From NCBI RefSeq assembly GCF_014203735.1, contig NZ_JACHJQ010000003.1, forward strand, positions 605,326 to 669,325: DNA of 64,000 bases. The letters are read 5' to 3'. The stretch comes from Actinophytocola algeriensis. GTDB lineage: Bacteria > Actinomycetota > Actinomycetes > Mycobacteriales > Pseudonocardiaceae. This document shows positions 1 through 8,642 of this stretch, in pieces. Within the stretch, counting starts at the first letter, position 1; every line of letters starts with the position of its first letter. A program made the translations under genes and the position numbers. The notes beneath the pieces are model-generated. The model was given only the letters and a program-made list of their open reading frames with translations, was not told the DNA's origin and searched no databases.

Positions 1-833
1 GGTTCGGCTCGTTGATCTTCTGCCACAGCTTCGCCGCCTCGGCACGCGCCTCGTCGTCGGTCAGCCCGGCGTAGTGGTGGAAGTGCGAGTCCGGGTCGGC
101 GAACGCCGTGTCGCGCAACGTGAGGAACCGCTCCACGTACCAGCGCGCGATGTCCTCGGTGTGCGCGTCGACGTAGATCGAGAAGTCGAACAGGTCCGCC
201 ACGGTCAGTCCCTGCCCGGGCAGCAGCACGTTCAGGCCCTCGATGATGAGGATGTCCGGCTTGCGCACGACCTGCGCCTCATCGGGCACGATGTCGTACG
301 CGAGGTGCGAGTACACCGGCGCGTGCACCTCGGGCGCGCCGGACTTCACGTCCGACACGAACCGCAGCAGGCTGCGCCGGTCGTAGCTCTCGGGGAACCC
401 CTTGCGGCTCATCATGCCGCGCCGGATCAGGTCCGCCTTCGGCCACAAGAAACCGTCGGTGGTCACGAGGTCCACGTGTGGGTGATCCGGCCAGCGCGCC
501 AGCAGTGTCCGCAGTAGCCGCGCGGTGGTCGACTTGCCGACGGCGACGCTGCCCGCGATCCCGATCACGAACGGCACCTGCTGCGCGGTCTCGCCGAGGA
601 ACGACGTGGTGTCCGCGTACAGCCGCTGGTGGGCGGCGACCCGCAGGCTGATCAGGCGCGACAGCGGCAGGTAGACGTCGACGACCTCGTCGAGGTCCAC
701 GGGGTCGCCGAGCCCGCGGAGGCTGACCAGCTCGTCGAGGGTGAGAGTCAGGGGCGTGGCGCGTCGCAGCCCTCGCCACTGGTCGCGACGCAGCTCCACG
801 TACGGGCTGAGGTCGCGGGTCTTCACCGCCACG
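1..833 (-). CDS. coaA: Pantothenate kinase, type I (3-prime end outside window)
   Basis: Phosphorylates pantothenate with ATP, the first committed step of coenzyme A synthesis in the cytosol. The frame reads from a GTG at 833 down through the window edge. About 277 residues are visible against a usual length near 311-316, so roughly 35 C-terminal residues are missing. The P-loop [12 protein letters not shown] lies at residues 91-102. It is followed by the family segments [18 protein letters not shown] and IIEGLNVL, all typical of the bacterial CoaA (PRK-like) fold. A second GTG at 827 is an alternative start. It is divergent from the GNAT gene, with only 28 bases between starts, so the two promoters must overlap each other or the coding ends. 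Assignment is firm; only the end is unseen. Confidence 0.95.
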
Positions 834-861
834 TCAACAAACGTTAGGTGTTCGTGGCACC

Positions 862-1371
862 GTGAGCACTGTGACGCACTACACGCTCCGGCCGCTCACC
901 CCGGCCGACAAGCCCGTGGTCACCCCGGTCCTCGTGCGCGAATGGGGAGCGACGCAGGTCGTGGCCCTGTCCCTCGGCGGCGTGGTCGACGCCTCGGAGC
1001 TGCCCGGATGGGTCGCGGAGTCGGACGGCGAGGTCGTGGGACTGCTCACGTACCTCGTTCGCGGCGAGGTGGCCGAGCTGGTGACGATCAACGCGTTCGC
1101 GGGTGGCGGTGTCGGGGCGGCCCTGCTGGCGGAACTGGTCGAGCACTGCCGGACGAACGGGGTCCGCCGGATCGCCGTGACCACCACCAACGACAACACC
1201 AGGGCGCTGCGCTTCTACCAGCGCGCGGGCTTCCACCTGTCCGCGCTGCGCCCGGGGGCCGTCACCGAGGCCAGAAGAAGCAAACCGGAAATCCCCGAAC
1301 TCGGCGAGGACGACATTCCCATCCGGGACGAGCTGGAACTGACCATGGCATTGACTGTGGAATTGCCATAA
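862..1371 (+). CDS. GNAT family N-acetyltransferase
   Basis: A 169-residue protein of the GNAT fold, which transfers acetyl from acetyl-CoA to an amine. The acetyl-CoA pyrophosphate loop is seen as [12 protein letters not shown] near residues 74-85. The late-strand segment [12 protein letters not shown], near residues 113-124, is the usual GNAT motif B with the Tyr that often acts as general acid. The GTG at 862 starts the frame, and a second GTG lies at residue 4. The substrate cannot be told from sequence, since this subfamily acts on small molecules, peptides or antibiotics. The gene stands alone between divergent coaA and a hairpin terminator. Confidence 0.85.
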   Translation: MSTVTHYTLRPLTPADKPVVTPVLVREWGATQVVALSLGGVVDASELPGWVAESDGEVVGLLTYLVRGEVAELVTINAFAGGGVGAALLAELVEHCRTNGVRRIAVTTTNDNTRALRFYQRAGFHLSALRPGAVTEARRSKPEIPELGEDDIPIRDELELTMALTVELP

Positions 1372-1397
1372 AAAGGGAGCCGCGAGAGGTTCCTTTT
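1371..1397 (+). terminator. Hairpin terminator after GNAT gene
   Basis: The stop codon is followed at once by a stem: AAAAGG, one bulged G, then AGCC, paired with GGTTCCTTTT across the six-base loop gcgaga. The right arm ends in a T run, as in an intrinsic terminator. Confidence 0.6.
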
Positions 1398-1718
1398 CTC
1401 AGCAGTTGACCAATCCTGGAATTCGAGCCGGACGTTGAAGCGCCGGTCCCTGCTCGTGCTGGCGCTGGCAGCCCTGACCCGCCTACGCGCGTGTTCCGCC
1501 GAGCACTGGCCGCCTCGGCAGCGGGTGTCGTCGCCGGACGGGCTTTGCCTCCGGCGGCTCCTCGCCGGAGGGGCAGGTCTCCGGAATGGCGCCTTTCACG
1601 GCATACCAGCCCACCCCGGTACGACGATCACCGTCGGCTTGGCCGGACCCCGCCGCAGGACCCGGCAACTGTTGGTGGACACAGCACTGGCACTCCTGCC
1701 CGGTGTGGACGCGGTCCG
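1372..1718. other. Convergent intergenic region with a possible lipoprotein remnant
   Basis: About 350 bases lie between the GNAT gene and the macro-domain gene, which face each other. After the hairpin, a TTG at 1435 opens a frame of 96 codons to 1725. It begins like a lipoprotein leader (Lys-Arg-Arg, then Leu/Ala, then a Cys near residue 20), but its body is Arg-rich and unlike any family known to me. It overlaps the macro-gene stop by 7 bases. It could be a decayed secreted-protein gene or chance. A stretch near 1568-1588 resembles one near 6800-6822 (shared CGCCGGA and GGGGCAGGTCT-like words). I cannot support a functional gene here. Confidence 0.3.
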
Positions 1719-2354
1719 TCACTGACCGGGCGTGCGTGGGGCGAACACCTCGTCCCACGCGGCCATGACCTGCCTGGCGCACACCTCGGGCGGCACGCCG
1801 CCGATCCCGGTGCCCAGGCCCGGCATGGCGATGGTCGACACCACCGAGCGCACCGGTCTGCCGTCTTCGAGCCTGCCCTCGCGCCACATCCGGAACACCG
1901 CGCGTGCCGCGAGGTACGGGTGCACCGTGTCCTGCGGCAGGCGCTCACCCGGCTCCCGCATCGTCGGCGCGCTGATCAGCCACGCGGGTGCCGCCAGGTC
2001 GGTCGGCACGATCACCGCCTGGCCGACCGGGAGCTCACCGCCGTGGTAGGCCAGCACAGCGCTGCGCACGTGCTGTTCGATCGCCGGGAACGTGCTCGCG
2101 TACACCGCGTCGATGCCGCCGCGCATCCACCCGTACGAGTTAGCCGGGCTCACCACCGCGTCGGCAGGCACGTCCAGCGTGGAGCCACGGTGCGTGTACA
2201 CCTCGCGCCGCCCGTCCGCGGCCGACTCCCACGCCCCTGCCAGGGCGTCTTCGACAGCGCACAGGACAAGTCGAAGCGGTTCCTTCGTCCCGGTACCCGC
2301 TTGCGAAGCCTCTTCGGCGGCGGTCACGGGTTTCAGCATGGCACTGGAAGGCAC
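1719..2354 (-). CDS. Macro domain-containing protein
   Basis: A 211-residue protein whose core matches the macro fold that binds ADP-ribose or its esters. Residues 67-82 carry SPANSYGWMRGG, the place of the usual NAAN/GGG adenosine- and ribose-binding loop. Near residue 175 the segment MPGLGTGIGG fits the second phosphate-binding loop. The first 25 residues look non-conserved, so the ATG at 2339 (residue 6) or a later start may be the true one. It stands alone and convergent to the GNAT gene. It probably removes or senses ADP-ribose marks; the substrate is inferred from the family only. Confidence 0.8.
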   Translation of the reverse strand: MPSSAMLKPVTAAEEASQAGTGTKEPLRLVLCAVEDALAGAWESAADGRREVYTHRGSTLDVPADAVVSPANSYGWMRGGIDAVYASTFPAIEQHVRSAVLAYHGGELPVGQAVIVPTDLAAPAWLISAPTMREPGERLPQDTVHPYLAARAVFRMWREGRLEDGRPVRSVVSTIAMPGLGTGIGGVPPEVCARQVMAAWDEVFAPRTPGQ

Positions 2355-2459
2355 CGCGCGTAACCGCTATCTGGTAACTGGCAGCACCGTCCAGGTTAAG
2401 TCTCGGTGCACCCGATCGGGCGCAGCGGCAACGCAGAGCTGCGGGGTTAGGGTGGCGTC

Positions 2460-3380
2460 GTGGCGAGCATCGCGTACTTCGGACCGCAGGGGACCTTCTC
2501 CGAGCAGGCCGCGCTCGCGGCGAACCGCCCGGACCACACGCTCGTGCCGGAGGCGACCGTGCCCGAGGCGCTCGCCGCGGTCCGGCACGGCCACGCCGAC
2601 CTCGCGTGCGTGCCGGTGGAGAACTCGGTCGAGGGCGCGGTGTCGGCCACCATGGACGCCCTCGCCGTCGACGAGCCGCTGGTCGCGATCGCCGAGATCG
2701 TGCTGCCGGTCAGGTTCTCGCTGCTCGCGAAGCCCGGCACGGAGCTGGGCGACATCACGTCCGTGGCGAGCCACCCGCACGCGCTCGCGCAGGTCCAGGG
2801 CTGGCTCGCGAAACACCTCAGCCACGCCACCCAGCTCGCGGCGACCTCAACGGCCGCCGCCGCGGTCGGCGTGCTCGACGGCCAGTGCGGCGCCGCGATC
2901 ACCGCGCCCGTCGCCGCCGACCACTACGACCTCGAGGTGCTGGAGACCGGCATCGCGGACGTCGACGACGCGGTCACCCGCTTCCTCCTGCTCCAGCGCC
3001 CCGGCGCGCTCCCGGCGCCGACCGGCTCGGACCGCACGTCGATCGTGGCCGTCGCCGCCTACCAGCGCACCGGCGTGCTCGCCGAGATGCTCACCGAGCT
3101 GGCGCTGCGTGGCATCAACCTGAGCCGCATCGAGTCCCGCCCGATGAAGGGCCGCCTCGGCGAGTACCGCTTCTACCTGGACTTCGACGGGCACGTGGCG
3201 GAGCAGCGGATCGCCGACGCGCTCGCCGCGCTGCACCGCCGCTGCCACGAGGTCCGCTTCCTGGGCTCCTACCCGAAGGCCGACGGCACACCGACCCTCG
3301 CGGGCACCGACAACGCCGACGCGGACTACGCCGCAGCCGCGAGCTGGGTCACGAAGGTCCAGCAGGGCCGCACCGGTTAG
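2460..3380 (+). CDS. pheA: Prephenate dehydratase with ACT domain
   Basis: Converts prephenate to phenylpyruvate in phenylalanine synthesis. It is a monofunctional actinobacterial PheA of 306 residues without chorismate mutase. The N-terminal dehydratase domain opens with AYFGPQGTFSEQA and holds VENSVEGAV near residues 52-60. The catalytic Thr-Arg-Phe triad appears as VTRFLLL at residues 172-178. The ACT domain (about 195-275) contains LSRIESRPMKG, the phenylalanine-binding ESRP motif, so feedback inhibition by phenylalanine is expected. The GTG at 2460 gives the conserved MASIAYFG beginning. In mycobacteria pheA lies next to the septum-formation gene and serS; here about 20 kb separate them. 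Confidence 0.96.
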   Translation: MASIAYFGPQGTFSEQAALAANRPDHTLVPEATVPEALAAVRHGHADLACVPVENSVEGAVSATMDALAVDEPLVAIAEIVLPVRFSLLAKPGTELGDITSVASHPHALAQVQGWLAKHLSHATQLAATSTAAAAVGVLDGQCGAAITAPVAADHYDLEVLETGIADVDDAVTRFLLLQRPGALPAPTGSDRTSIVAVAAYQRTGVLAEMLTELALRGINLSRIESRPMKGRLGEYRFYLDFDGHVAEQRIADALAALHRRCHEVRFLGSYPKADGTPTLAGTDNADADYAAAASWVTKVQQGRTG

Positions 3381-3487
3381 GCGTCCGCGCTGAGCCCCTC
3401 ACCTTCTCCTCGCGGCATAAACGGAGCGAAATTGTCGGTGCTCCGGTCTACAGTGCGCGGCGGCACACCGACGAACCGGGGGACCGC

Positions 3488-4444
3488 ATGCCTACCGACA
3501 CCGCCGTCCGGGCGGAAGCGCTGGTGAAGACCTTCGGGTCCACCCGCGCGCTCGACGGTATCGATCTCGAGATACCGACCGGGACCGTTCTGGGCCTGCT
3601 CGGACCGAACGGCGCGGGGAAGACCACCGCGGTCCGCATCCTGACCACCCTCTTACGTCCCGACTCCGGCCGCGCGTGGGTGGCCGGGCACGACGTGCTG
3701 GCCGAGCCGGACAAGGTGCGCAGGTCGATCGGTCTCTCCGGCCAGTACGCGGCCGTCGACGAGAACCTGACCGGCTTCGAGAACCTGTACATGGTCGGGC
3801 GGCTCTACGGCATGAACAAGCCGGACGCCCGCACCCGCGCCACCGAGCTGATCAACCGGTTCCGGCTGACGGACGCGGCGGCGCGCCCGTCGAAGACGTA
3901 CTCCGGCGGCATGCGGCGGCGCCTCGACCTCGCGGGCGCGCTGGTGGCCGAGCCGCAGGTCGTGCTGCTCGACGAGCCGACCACCGGCCTCGACCCGCGC
4001 GGGCGGCTCGACACGTGGGAGGTCATCGGCGAGCTGGTGGCCGACGGCGCAACGGTGCTGCTGACCACGCAGTACCTGGAAGAAGCCGACCAGCTGGCCG
4101 ACACGATCCTCGTGATCGACCACGGCAAGGTCATCGCGAGCGGCACCGCCGACCAGCTGAAGGCCGAGGTCGGCGGCGAGCGGCTGGAGATCGTGGTCGC
4201 GGAGGAGTCCGAGGTGGAGGCGACGACCAGGGTGCTCGCCGAGGTCGGCTCGGCGGAACCGACCGTCGACCGGCACGGCAAGCGGGTGCAGGTGCTGGTC
4301 GACGCCGGGCCGAAGTCGCTGGTGGAGGCGTTGCGCAGACTGGACGTGGAGAACGTGACCGTCCTCGACGTCGGACTGCACCGGCCCACGCTCGACGACG
4401 TGTTCCTGTCGCTCACCGGCCACGCGACGGAGGAGACCGCATGA
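3488..4444 (+). CDS. Daunorubicin-resistance (DrrA)-type ABC transporter ATP-binding protein
   Basis: The ATPase subunit of a drug or lipid exporter, 318 residues. Walker A GPNGAGKTT is at 39-47, the ABC signature YSGGMRRR near 138-145, and Walker B VVLLDEPTTGLD near 158-169, followed by the switch His region TTQYLEEAD. The C-terminal extension of about 80 residues, ending PTLDDVFLSLTGH, is typical of the DrrA family. The ATG at 3488 is chosen because the protein begins MPTDTAVRAEALVKTFG, matching relatives, although the frame stays open far upstream. The next gene starts within its stop (ATGA overlap), so the two are co-translated. Substrate unknown. Confidence 0.93.
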   Translation: MPTDTAVRAEALVKTFGSTRALDGIDLEIPTGTVLGLLGPNGAGKTTAVRILTTLLRPDSGRAWVAGHDVLAEPDKVRRSIGLSGQYAAVDENLTGFENLYMVGRLYGMNKPDARTRATELINRFRLTDAAARPSKTYSGGMRRRLDLAGALVAEPQVVLLDEPTTGLDPRGRLDTWEVIGELVADGATVLLTTQYLEEADQLADTILVIDHGKVIASGTADQLKAEVGGERLEIVVAEESEVEATTRVLAEVGSAEPTVDRHGKRVQVLVDAGPKSLVEALRRLDVENVTVLDVGLHRPTLDDVFLSLTGHATEETA

Positions 4445-5241
4445 CCGTGCTGACCCAGGGCCTGCGTGACAGCGGCATCGTCGCGTGGCGCAACCTGCTC
4501 AACGTCCGCCGCAACGCCGACTGGCTGTTCGCCGCGGTGATCCAGCCGATCATGTTCGTGCTGCTGTTCGCGTACGTGTTCGGCGGTGCGCTCGGCGGCG
4601 GGCAGTACCGCGAGTTCCTGATCGCGGGCATCTTCGTGCAGACGATCTCGTTCAACTCGGCGTTCACCGTGATCGGCCTGTGCAACGACCTGCAGAAGGG
4701 CATCATCGACCGGTTCCGGTCGTTACCCATGTCCCGGCTCGCGGTGCTGCTGGGCCGCACGACGTCCGACCTCGTCGTGTCGGCGCTGGCGCTGCTGATC
4801 ATGTCGCTGTGCGGTCTGCTGGTGGGCTGGCGGATCCGCGGCAGCTTCCTCGACGCGGTGCTGGCGTACCTGCTGCTGTTGCTGTTCGGCTTCGCGATGT
4901 CGTGGATCGGCGCGCTGATCGGGCTGTCGGCGCCGAGCGTCGAGGTGGCGCAGAGCGCGGGCCTGATGTGGTTGTTCCCGCTGTCGTTCATCTCGTCGGC
5001 GTTCGTCGGCGCGGGCACGATGCCGGGGCCGCTGCGCGTGGTGGCGGAGTGGAACCCGTTCACGGCGGTGATCCAGTCGGTGCGTGACCTGTTCGGCAAC
5101 GAGGCACCACCGGGCATGGCGCCGCCGCCGGGCTGGCCCGCGGACAACGCGGTGCTCTACGCGCTGTTGTCGTCGATCGTGATCCTGGCGGTGTTCGTGC
5201 CGCTGTCGGTGGCGAAGTACCGGAGGGTGGCTAGCAAGTAG
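4441..5241 (+). CDS. DrrB-type ABC transporter permease
   Basis: The membrane subunit of the exporter encoded just upstream, 266 residues with six predicted membrane spans of the ABC-2 type. The segment FRSLPMSRLAVLLGR near residues 95-109 and the late WNPFTAVIQSVRDLF near 205-219 are hallmarks of the DrrB/NodJ permease family. The start overlaps the ATPase stop by four bases (ATGA). Its last 11 bases overlap the end of the convergent N-acetyltransferase gene, so no terminator fits between them. A role in efflux of an antibiotic or export of a lipid is inferred from the family. Confidence 0.92.
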   Translation: MTVLTQGLRDSGIVAWRNLLNVRRNADWLFAAVIQPIMFVLLFAYVFGGALGGGQYREFLIAGIFVQTISFNSAFTVIGLCNDLQKGIIDRFRSLPMSRLAVLLGRTTSDLVVSALALLIMSLCGLLVGWRIRGSFLDAVLAYLLLLLFGFAMSWIGALIGLSAPSVEVAQSAGLMWLFPLSFISSAFVGAGTMPGPLRVVAEWNPFTAVIQSVRDLFGNEAPPGMAPPPGWPADNAVLYALLSSIVILAVFVPLSVAKYRRVASK

Positions 5242-6025
5242 GCACGCGCGGCCGCAGCGCCGACACTCGCTCCGCAAGCTCCGCTCGGAACCTGAAGTGT
5301 TTCTCGTACGCGGCAAGGATTTCCTCGTCGGTGGCGAGTGTCGTCTCGGTCCGTTCGCCGTGGACTGTCTCGATGAGACGGTCGCCGCGGATCGTGACGC
5401 GCCCTGACCCGGTGGCGCGTGAACACCGTGGCCCGGAGCGGAAGTGCGACTCGGGCGAGCTCGCGTGCCACCAGGCGAAGCGCGCGAAGTCGGTGATCCT
5501 GCGTGCCCTCGGCTCGGCCCGGTACTGCGGCACGCCGTCCTGGAGCACGTCGACGTCCCCGCCCGGTGCGTCGACGACGAGGAACGAGCCGGCGGGGTCC
5601 TCCTGCGCCTCGGGCCAGTCCCGCCGCAGCGGGTAGGTGGTGTGCGCGCCGAACCCGACGTCGACGAGGTACCGCTCGTCCAGCTCGACGAGGAGCGCGA
5701 GGTGGTCGAAGGCGGGCGTGAGCGTGCCGTCCTCCCCGAACACGGAGGCGGCGAGGAGGCGCACGTCGTACCCGATGGCGGCGAGCAACGCGGCGAACGC
5801 CCCGTTGAGCTCGTAACAGAACCCGCCGCGCCGCCGGTGGACGATCTTGTCGACGAGCGAGTCCTCGTCGAGCGCGACCGGCTCCCCGAGCACGATCGAC
5901 AGGTTCTCGAAGGGCACCGCCTCGACGTGCCTGCGGTGCAGCTCGCGGAGCGCGGCGGCGTCCGGCACGCCGGGCCGCCGTGCGCCGATCCTGTCGAGGT
6001 ACCGGTCTGCGGTGTCGAGATCCAT
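5231..6025 (-). CDS. nat: Arylamine N-acetyltransferase
   Basis: Transfers acetyl or a related acyl group from CoA to arylamines or hydrazines. The catalytic triad is complete: Cys70 in RRGGFCYELNG, His108 in FDHLAL, Asp122 in VDVGFG. The 264 residues match the family length, and the N-terminal segment VPFENLSI is also conserved. In mycobacteria NAT acetylates isoniazid and affects cell-wall lipids; the role here is unknown. The gene ends inside the last codons of the convergent permease gene. Confidence 0.93.
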   Translation of the reverse strand: MDLDTADRYLDRIGARRPGVPDAAALRELHRRHVEAVPFENLSIVLGEPVALDEDSLVDKIVHRRRGGFCYELNGAFAALLAAIGYDVRLLAASVFGEDGTLTPAFDHLALLVELDERYLVDVGFGAHTTYPLRRDWPEAQEDPAGSFLVVDAPGGDVDVLQDGVPQYRAEPRARRITDFARFAWWHASSPESHFRSGPRCSRATGSGRVTIRGDRLIETVHGERTETTLATDEEILAAYEKHFRFRAELAERVSALRPRVPTC

Positions 6026-6291
6026 GAGTACACGGTGACCGCTCCACCTAGGTCGAGGTCAAGCAGAAAATTTTCCTCCGATAGACCAGTTTCGCCGAAA
6101 TACTTGACGGATGCCCGGTGCTCGGCGCTAATGGGAATTGCTAGGCACGCAGAAGGATTCGTAACGAACCGGAAACGGTGAGAGGTGCTTCGGATGACCT
6201 GATGACCCGTCGGCGCTGCCGGGTCGACCTGCCGCAGCACCATGCCGTCGTTCCTGGTCGGACGGTATGAGGGGCAGGAGGTGCAGGCATC

Positions 6292-6720
6292 ATGAACACG
6301 TTTCTGATCGCGTCGGGCGCTGTCGTCGTTCTGGTTTTCGTCACGAGGTTCGGGATGGGGAAGCGGCGCACCCGCGAGCTGGACAGGGACTTCTCCGTGG
6401 AGCTGGCTTGCAGCCGCTCCCGGGCCCTGCTGACCGCCGCGACCGCGGCCCGCGGTGTGCTGTGGGAAGTCGAGTTCACCGACAACGGCCTGCGCACGAA
6501 ACACATCCGCGCTCGCAACGTCGTCCACGTGGCGATCTCCGATCTCCCCGACCGCCACGGCCGCAGCGTGGCCAAGGTGTGGACCCGCTACGCCCTGACC
6601 GACGCGGTGCTGATCCAACGCCCCCGCTCCTACACCGACACCCGCCGCAAGCGCGACAAGATCATCCGCGCGTTGACGGCCCACGCCGCTCCACGCCCAC
6701 GAGACGTGAAAATCCGCTGA
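6292..6720 (+). CDS. Hypothetical membrane-anchored protein
   Basis: A 142-residue protein I do not recognise. Residues 2-19 form one hydrophobic segment (FLIASGAVVVLVFV), suggesting an N-terminal membrane anchor with the rest in the cytosol. The remainder is basic, ending in an Arg/Lys-rich helix. The ATG at 6292 has a strong ribosome binding site, GGAGGTG, about 10 bases upstream. About 265 bases separate it from the divergent nat gene. A TTGACG near 6103 with a TAATGG about 19 bases on could be its promoter, but this is weak. Confidence 0.6.
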   Translation: MNTFLIASGAVVVLVFVTRFGMGKRRTRELDRDFSVELACSRSRALLTAATAARGVLWEVEFTDNGLRTKHIRARNVVHVAISDLPDRHGRSVAKVWTRYALTDAVLIQRPRSYTDTRRKRDKIIRALTAHAAPRPRDVKIR

Positions 6721-6733
6721 CACCAACGGCCTG

Positions 6734-6760
6734 ATGCCTCGAAAGGCGCTTTCGGGGCAT
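6734..6760. repeat. Intergenic hairpin repeat, CGAAAG...CTTTCG family
   Basis: A near-perfect hairpin: ATGCC, a T:G wobble, CGAAAG, loop GCG, CTTTCG, GGCAT. It lies just after the stop of the preceding gene and can act as a terminator. The same words recur in a longer hairpin at 35913-35972, so it looks like a dispersed repeat family. Confidence 0.7.
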
Positions 6761-6937
6761 GGGGCCTGATGCGTTGTTTCGGTGGTGTGGTTTGTCCTCG
6801 CCGGACGGGCAGGTCTCTGGGGTGCTTGAGCTTTGCCCCGCTTTCGCTTGCCCGTGCGGGCGAGACCGCGTTCGCGGGGGGCCGGGATGTGCTTTGGTTG
6901 CTGTGAAAGGCGCGCGCTGTCAGTGCGCCGGGGCGGG

Positions 6938-7060
6938 GTTCGGTGACCGGCCGCGGTCGTGAAGCCGGCGATGGCGGTGCCGCCCGCGAGCGACCCCAGC
7001 GCGATGCCGACGTTGGCCGCGGACGCGGGCAGCGACTGCGTTCCGGTCGGCGATGCGTTC
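6938..7060 (-). pseudogene. Remnant of an MFS transporter C-terminus
   Basis: On the minus strand, a stretch of about 35 codons reads QSLPASAANVGIALGSLAGG and continues TAIAGFTTAAG. This is the pattern of helix 11 and the following loop in drug-efflux MFS permeases. Neither side continues as a transporter: upstream sequence in any frame becomes Arg/Ser-rich, and downstream there is no start, stop or operon partner. I read it as the relic of a deleted transporter gene. The rest of 6721-7314 shows only the hairpin at 6734, a T run near 7199 and the leader of the next lipoprotein gene. Confidence 0.5.
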
Positions 7061-7314
7061 CGCCGGGACGACCGCGACGCCCGGTGGGAAACCCGTCGCC
7101 GCCACCGGACGTGCGCTCCCGGTTCTCGCTTCGGCCGGGTTTGCCCTGGTCGACCGAACGCGAGTGACGATTTCTCACTGTCCGTGCACAAATGTCGTTT
7201 TTTCTTCCCCAAAGAGGGGTAGTTCTGGTGGGAAGCAACCCTGAACGCGGCCGAACGTCCTTGTAAGTGGAAGTCAGTAGATGCGTCCAGTGGTGTCGGG
7301 GCCAGGTGGAGGCG

Positions 7315-7983
7315 ATGACCATGCTGCGAAACAGGATCGGTGCGGGCGTCATGATCGGCGGAGCGTTGCTGCTGCTCGCCGCCTGCAACAGTGGGGGAAC
7401 GGCCAGTCCGGGAGATCCGGACGTGCCGGCCATCCCGCAGAGCACGTCCCAGCAGGCGACGACCACGCCGCCACCCAGTTCGACCGCGCCCAGCACGGCG
7501 CAGGCGGAACAGCCGCCGCCGAGTGTGGGCAGCGACAGCGGAACCAGCAGCACCGAGTGCAAGGTCGCCGACCTCAAGCTGAGCCTCGGCGGCGGTGACG
7601 CCGCGGCGGGCACCGCCTACCGGAACCTCGTCTTCACCAACAAGGGCAGCCGCACCTGCACGATGCAGGGCTTCCCCGGCGTCTCGTACGTCGCCGGTGA
7701 TGACGGGCACCAGGTCGGGCCCGCTGCCTACCGCACCGGCAAGAAAGGGCCGGCCGTCACGCTGAAGCCGGGCGGCAGCGCCTTCGCGGACGTCGGGTTC
7801 GTGCAGGTCGCCAACTTCGACCCGGCCGTCTGCAAGCCGACCGAGGTGCGCGGGCTGCGGGTGTACCCGCCGCACGACTACGACTCGATGTTCCTGCCCA
7901 ACGCGGGCACCGGCTGCGCGGGCACTCCGCCCGGCAACCAGCTGACCGTCGCCACGGTGCAGAGCGGTACGGGCGGCGCCTAG
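7315..7983 (+). CDS. DUF4232-type secreted lipoprotein
   Basis: A lipoprotein of 222 residues. The leader has positive charges, a hydrophobic core and the lipobox LLAAC with the acylated Cys at residue 24. Residues 25-80 are Ser/Thr/Pro/Gln-rich, a flexible wall-spanning linker. The globular part (about 82-220) has the DUF4232 pattern: an early Cys (SSTECKVADL), TNKGSRTCTMQGFPGVSYV, and two late Cys. Function of DUF4232 is unknown. Starts at 7315 and 7321 are both possible; a GGTGGAGG site just upstream fits either. Its stop overlaps the stop of the convergent response-regulator gene. Confidence 0.8.
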   Translation: MTMLRNRIGAGVMIGGALLLLAACNSGGTASPGDPDVPAIPQSTSQQATTTPPPSSTAPSTAQAEQPPPSVGSDSGTSSTECKVADLKLSLGGGDAAAGTAYRNLVFTNKGSRTCTMQGFPGVSYVAGDDGHQVGPAAYRTGKKGPAVTLKPGGSAFADVGFVQVANFDPAVCKPTEVRGLRVYPPHDYDSMFLPNAGTGCAGTPPGNQLTVATVQSGTGGA

Positions 7984-8642
7984 TTCCCGCCGCCGGTCAT
8001 CAGCCCGGTGCGCCACGCCCACGCGGCCACCTCGACGCGGTTGCGGGCCCCGATCTTGGCCTGCACCGCGGCGAGGTGCGTCTTCACCGTGGAGAGCGAC
8101 AGGTACAGCTCGGTGCCGATCTCGGTGTTGGTGAGCCCGCGCGCCGCGGCCTGCACGACGTCCAGCTCCCGCTCGGTCAGCGGCTCCGTCGTCTGCTCGG
8201 CCGGCGCGGTCGCGTTCGCCGTCGAGAAGTGCTTCAGCAGGCGCACGGTGATCTGCGGCGACACCAGTGCGTCACCGCGGTCTGCCGCGCGGACCGCTTC
8301 CAGCAACAGCGCCGGGCCCGCGTCCTTCAGCAGGAAACCGTTGGCGCCGTTGGACAACGCGGTGTGGACGTACTCGTCGAGGTCGAAAGTGGTGACCACG
8401 ACGACCTTCAGCGGGTCCGGCACGCCAGGACCGGCGAGCGACTTGGTCACCTCGAGGCCGTCCATGCCCGGCATGCGAATGTCCAGCAAGCAGACGTCCG
8501 GCCTCAGCTCCCGTGCCCGCCGCACCGCCGACACCCCGTCGGCGACGTCCGCCACCACCTCGATGTCGTCCTGCGTCTCCAGGATCATCCGGAAACCCGC
8601 GCGCACCATTTCCTGATCGTCTGCGATCAGTACCCGGATCAC
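7980..8642 (-). CDS. NarL/LuxR-family response regulator
   Basis: Cytosolic transcription regulator of 220 residues, partner of the kinase encoded just upstream. The receiver domain has Asp8-Asp9, the phospho-acceptor Asp54 in CLLDIRMPG, the Thr in VVVVTTFDLDEY and the Lys in FLLKDAG. The C-terminal LuxR helix-turn-helix reads LTERELDVVQAAARGLTNTE, then LSLSTVKTHLAAV. The GTG at 8642 is chosen because it overlaps the kinase stop (GTGA) and gives the canonical VIRVLIADD start. The target genes cannot be told; the divergent small membrane gene or the facing lipoprotein gene are candidates. Confidence 0.93.
   Translation of the reverse strand: MIRVLIADDQEMVRAGFRMILETQDDIEVVADVADGVSAVRRARELRPDVCLLDIRMPGMDGLEVTKSLAGPGVPDPLKVVVVTTFDLDEYVHTALSNGANGFLLKDAGPALLLEAVRAADRGDALVSPQITVRLLKHFSTANATAPAEQTTEPLTERELDVVQAAARGLTNTEIGTELYLSLSTVKTHLAAVQAKIGARNRVEVAAWAWRTGLMTGGGN

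Noticed and set aside
4723-8022. A 1099-codon open frame on the minus strand
   Set aside because: It crosses the permease, nat, the hypothetical gene and the lipoprotein gene antisense or in a wrong frame, changes character at each gene border, and is Arg/His/Pro-rich. It is a high-GC shadow. Only the short MFS-like piece near 6938-7060 was kept as a relic.
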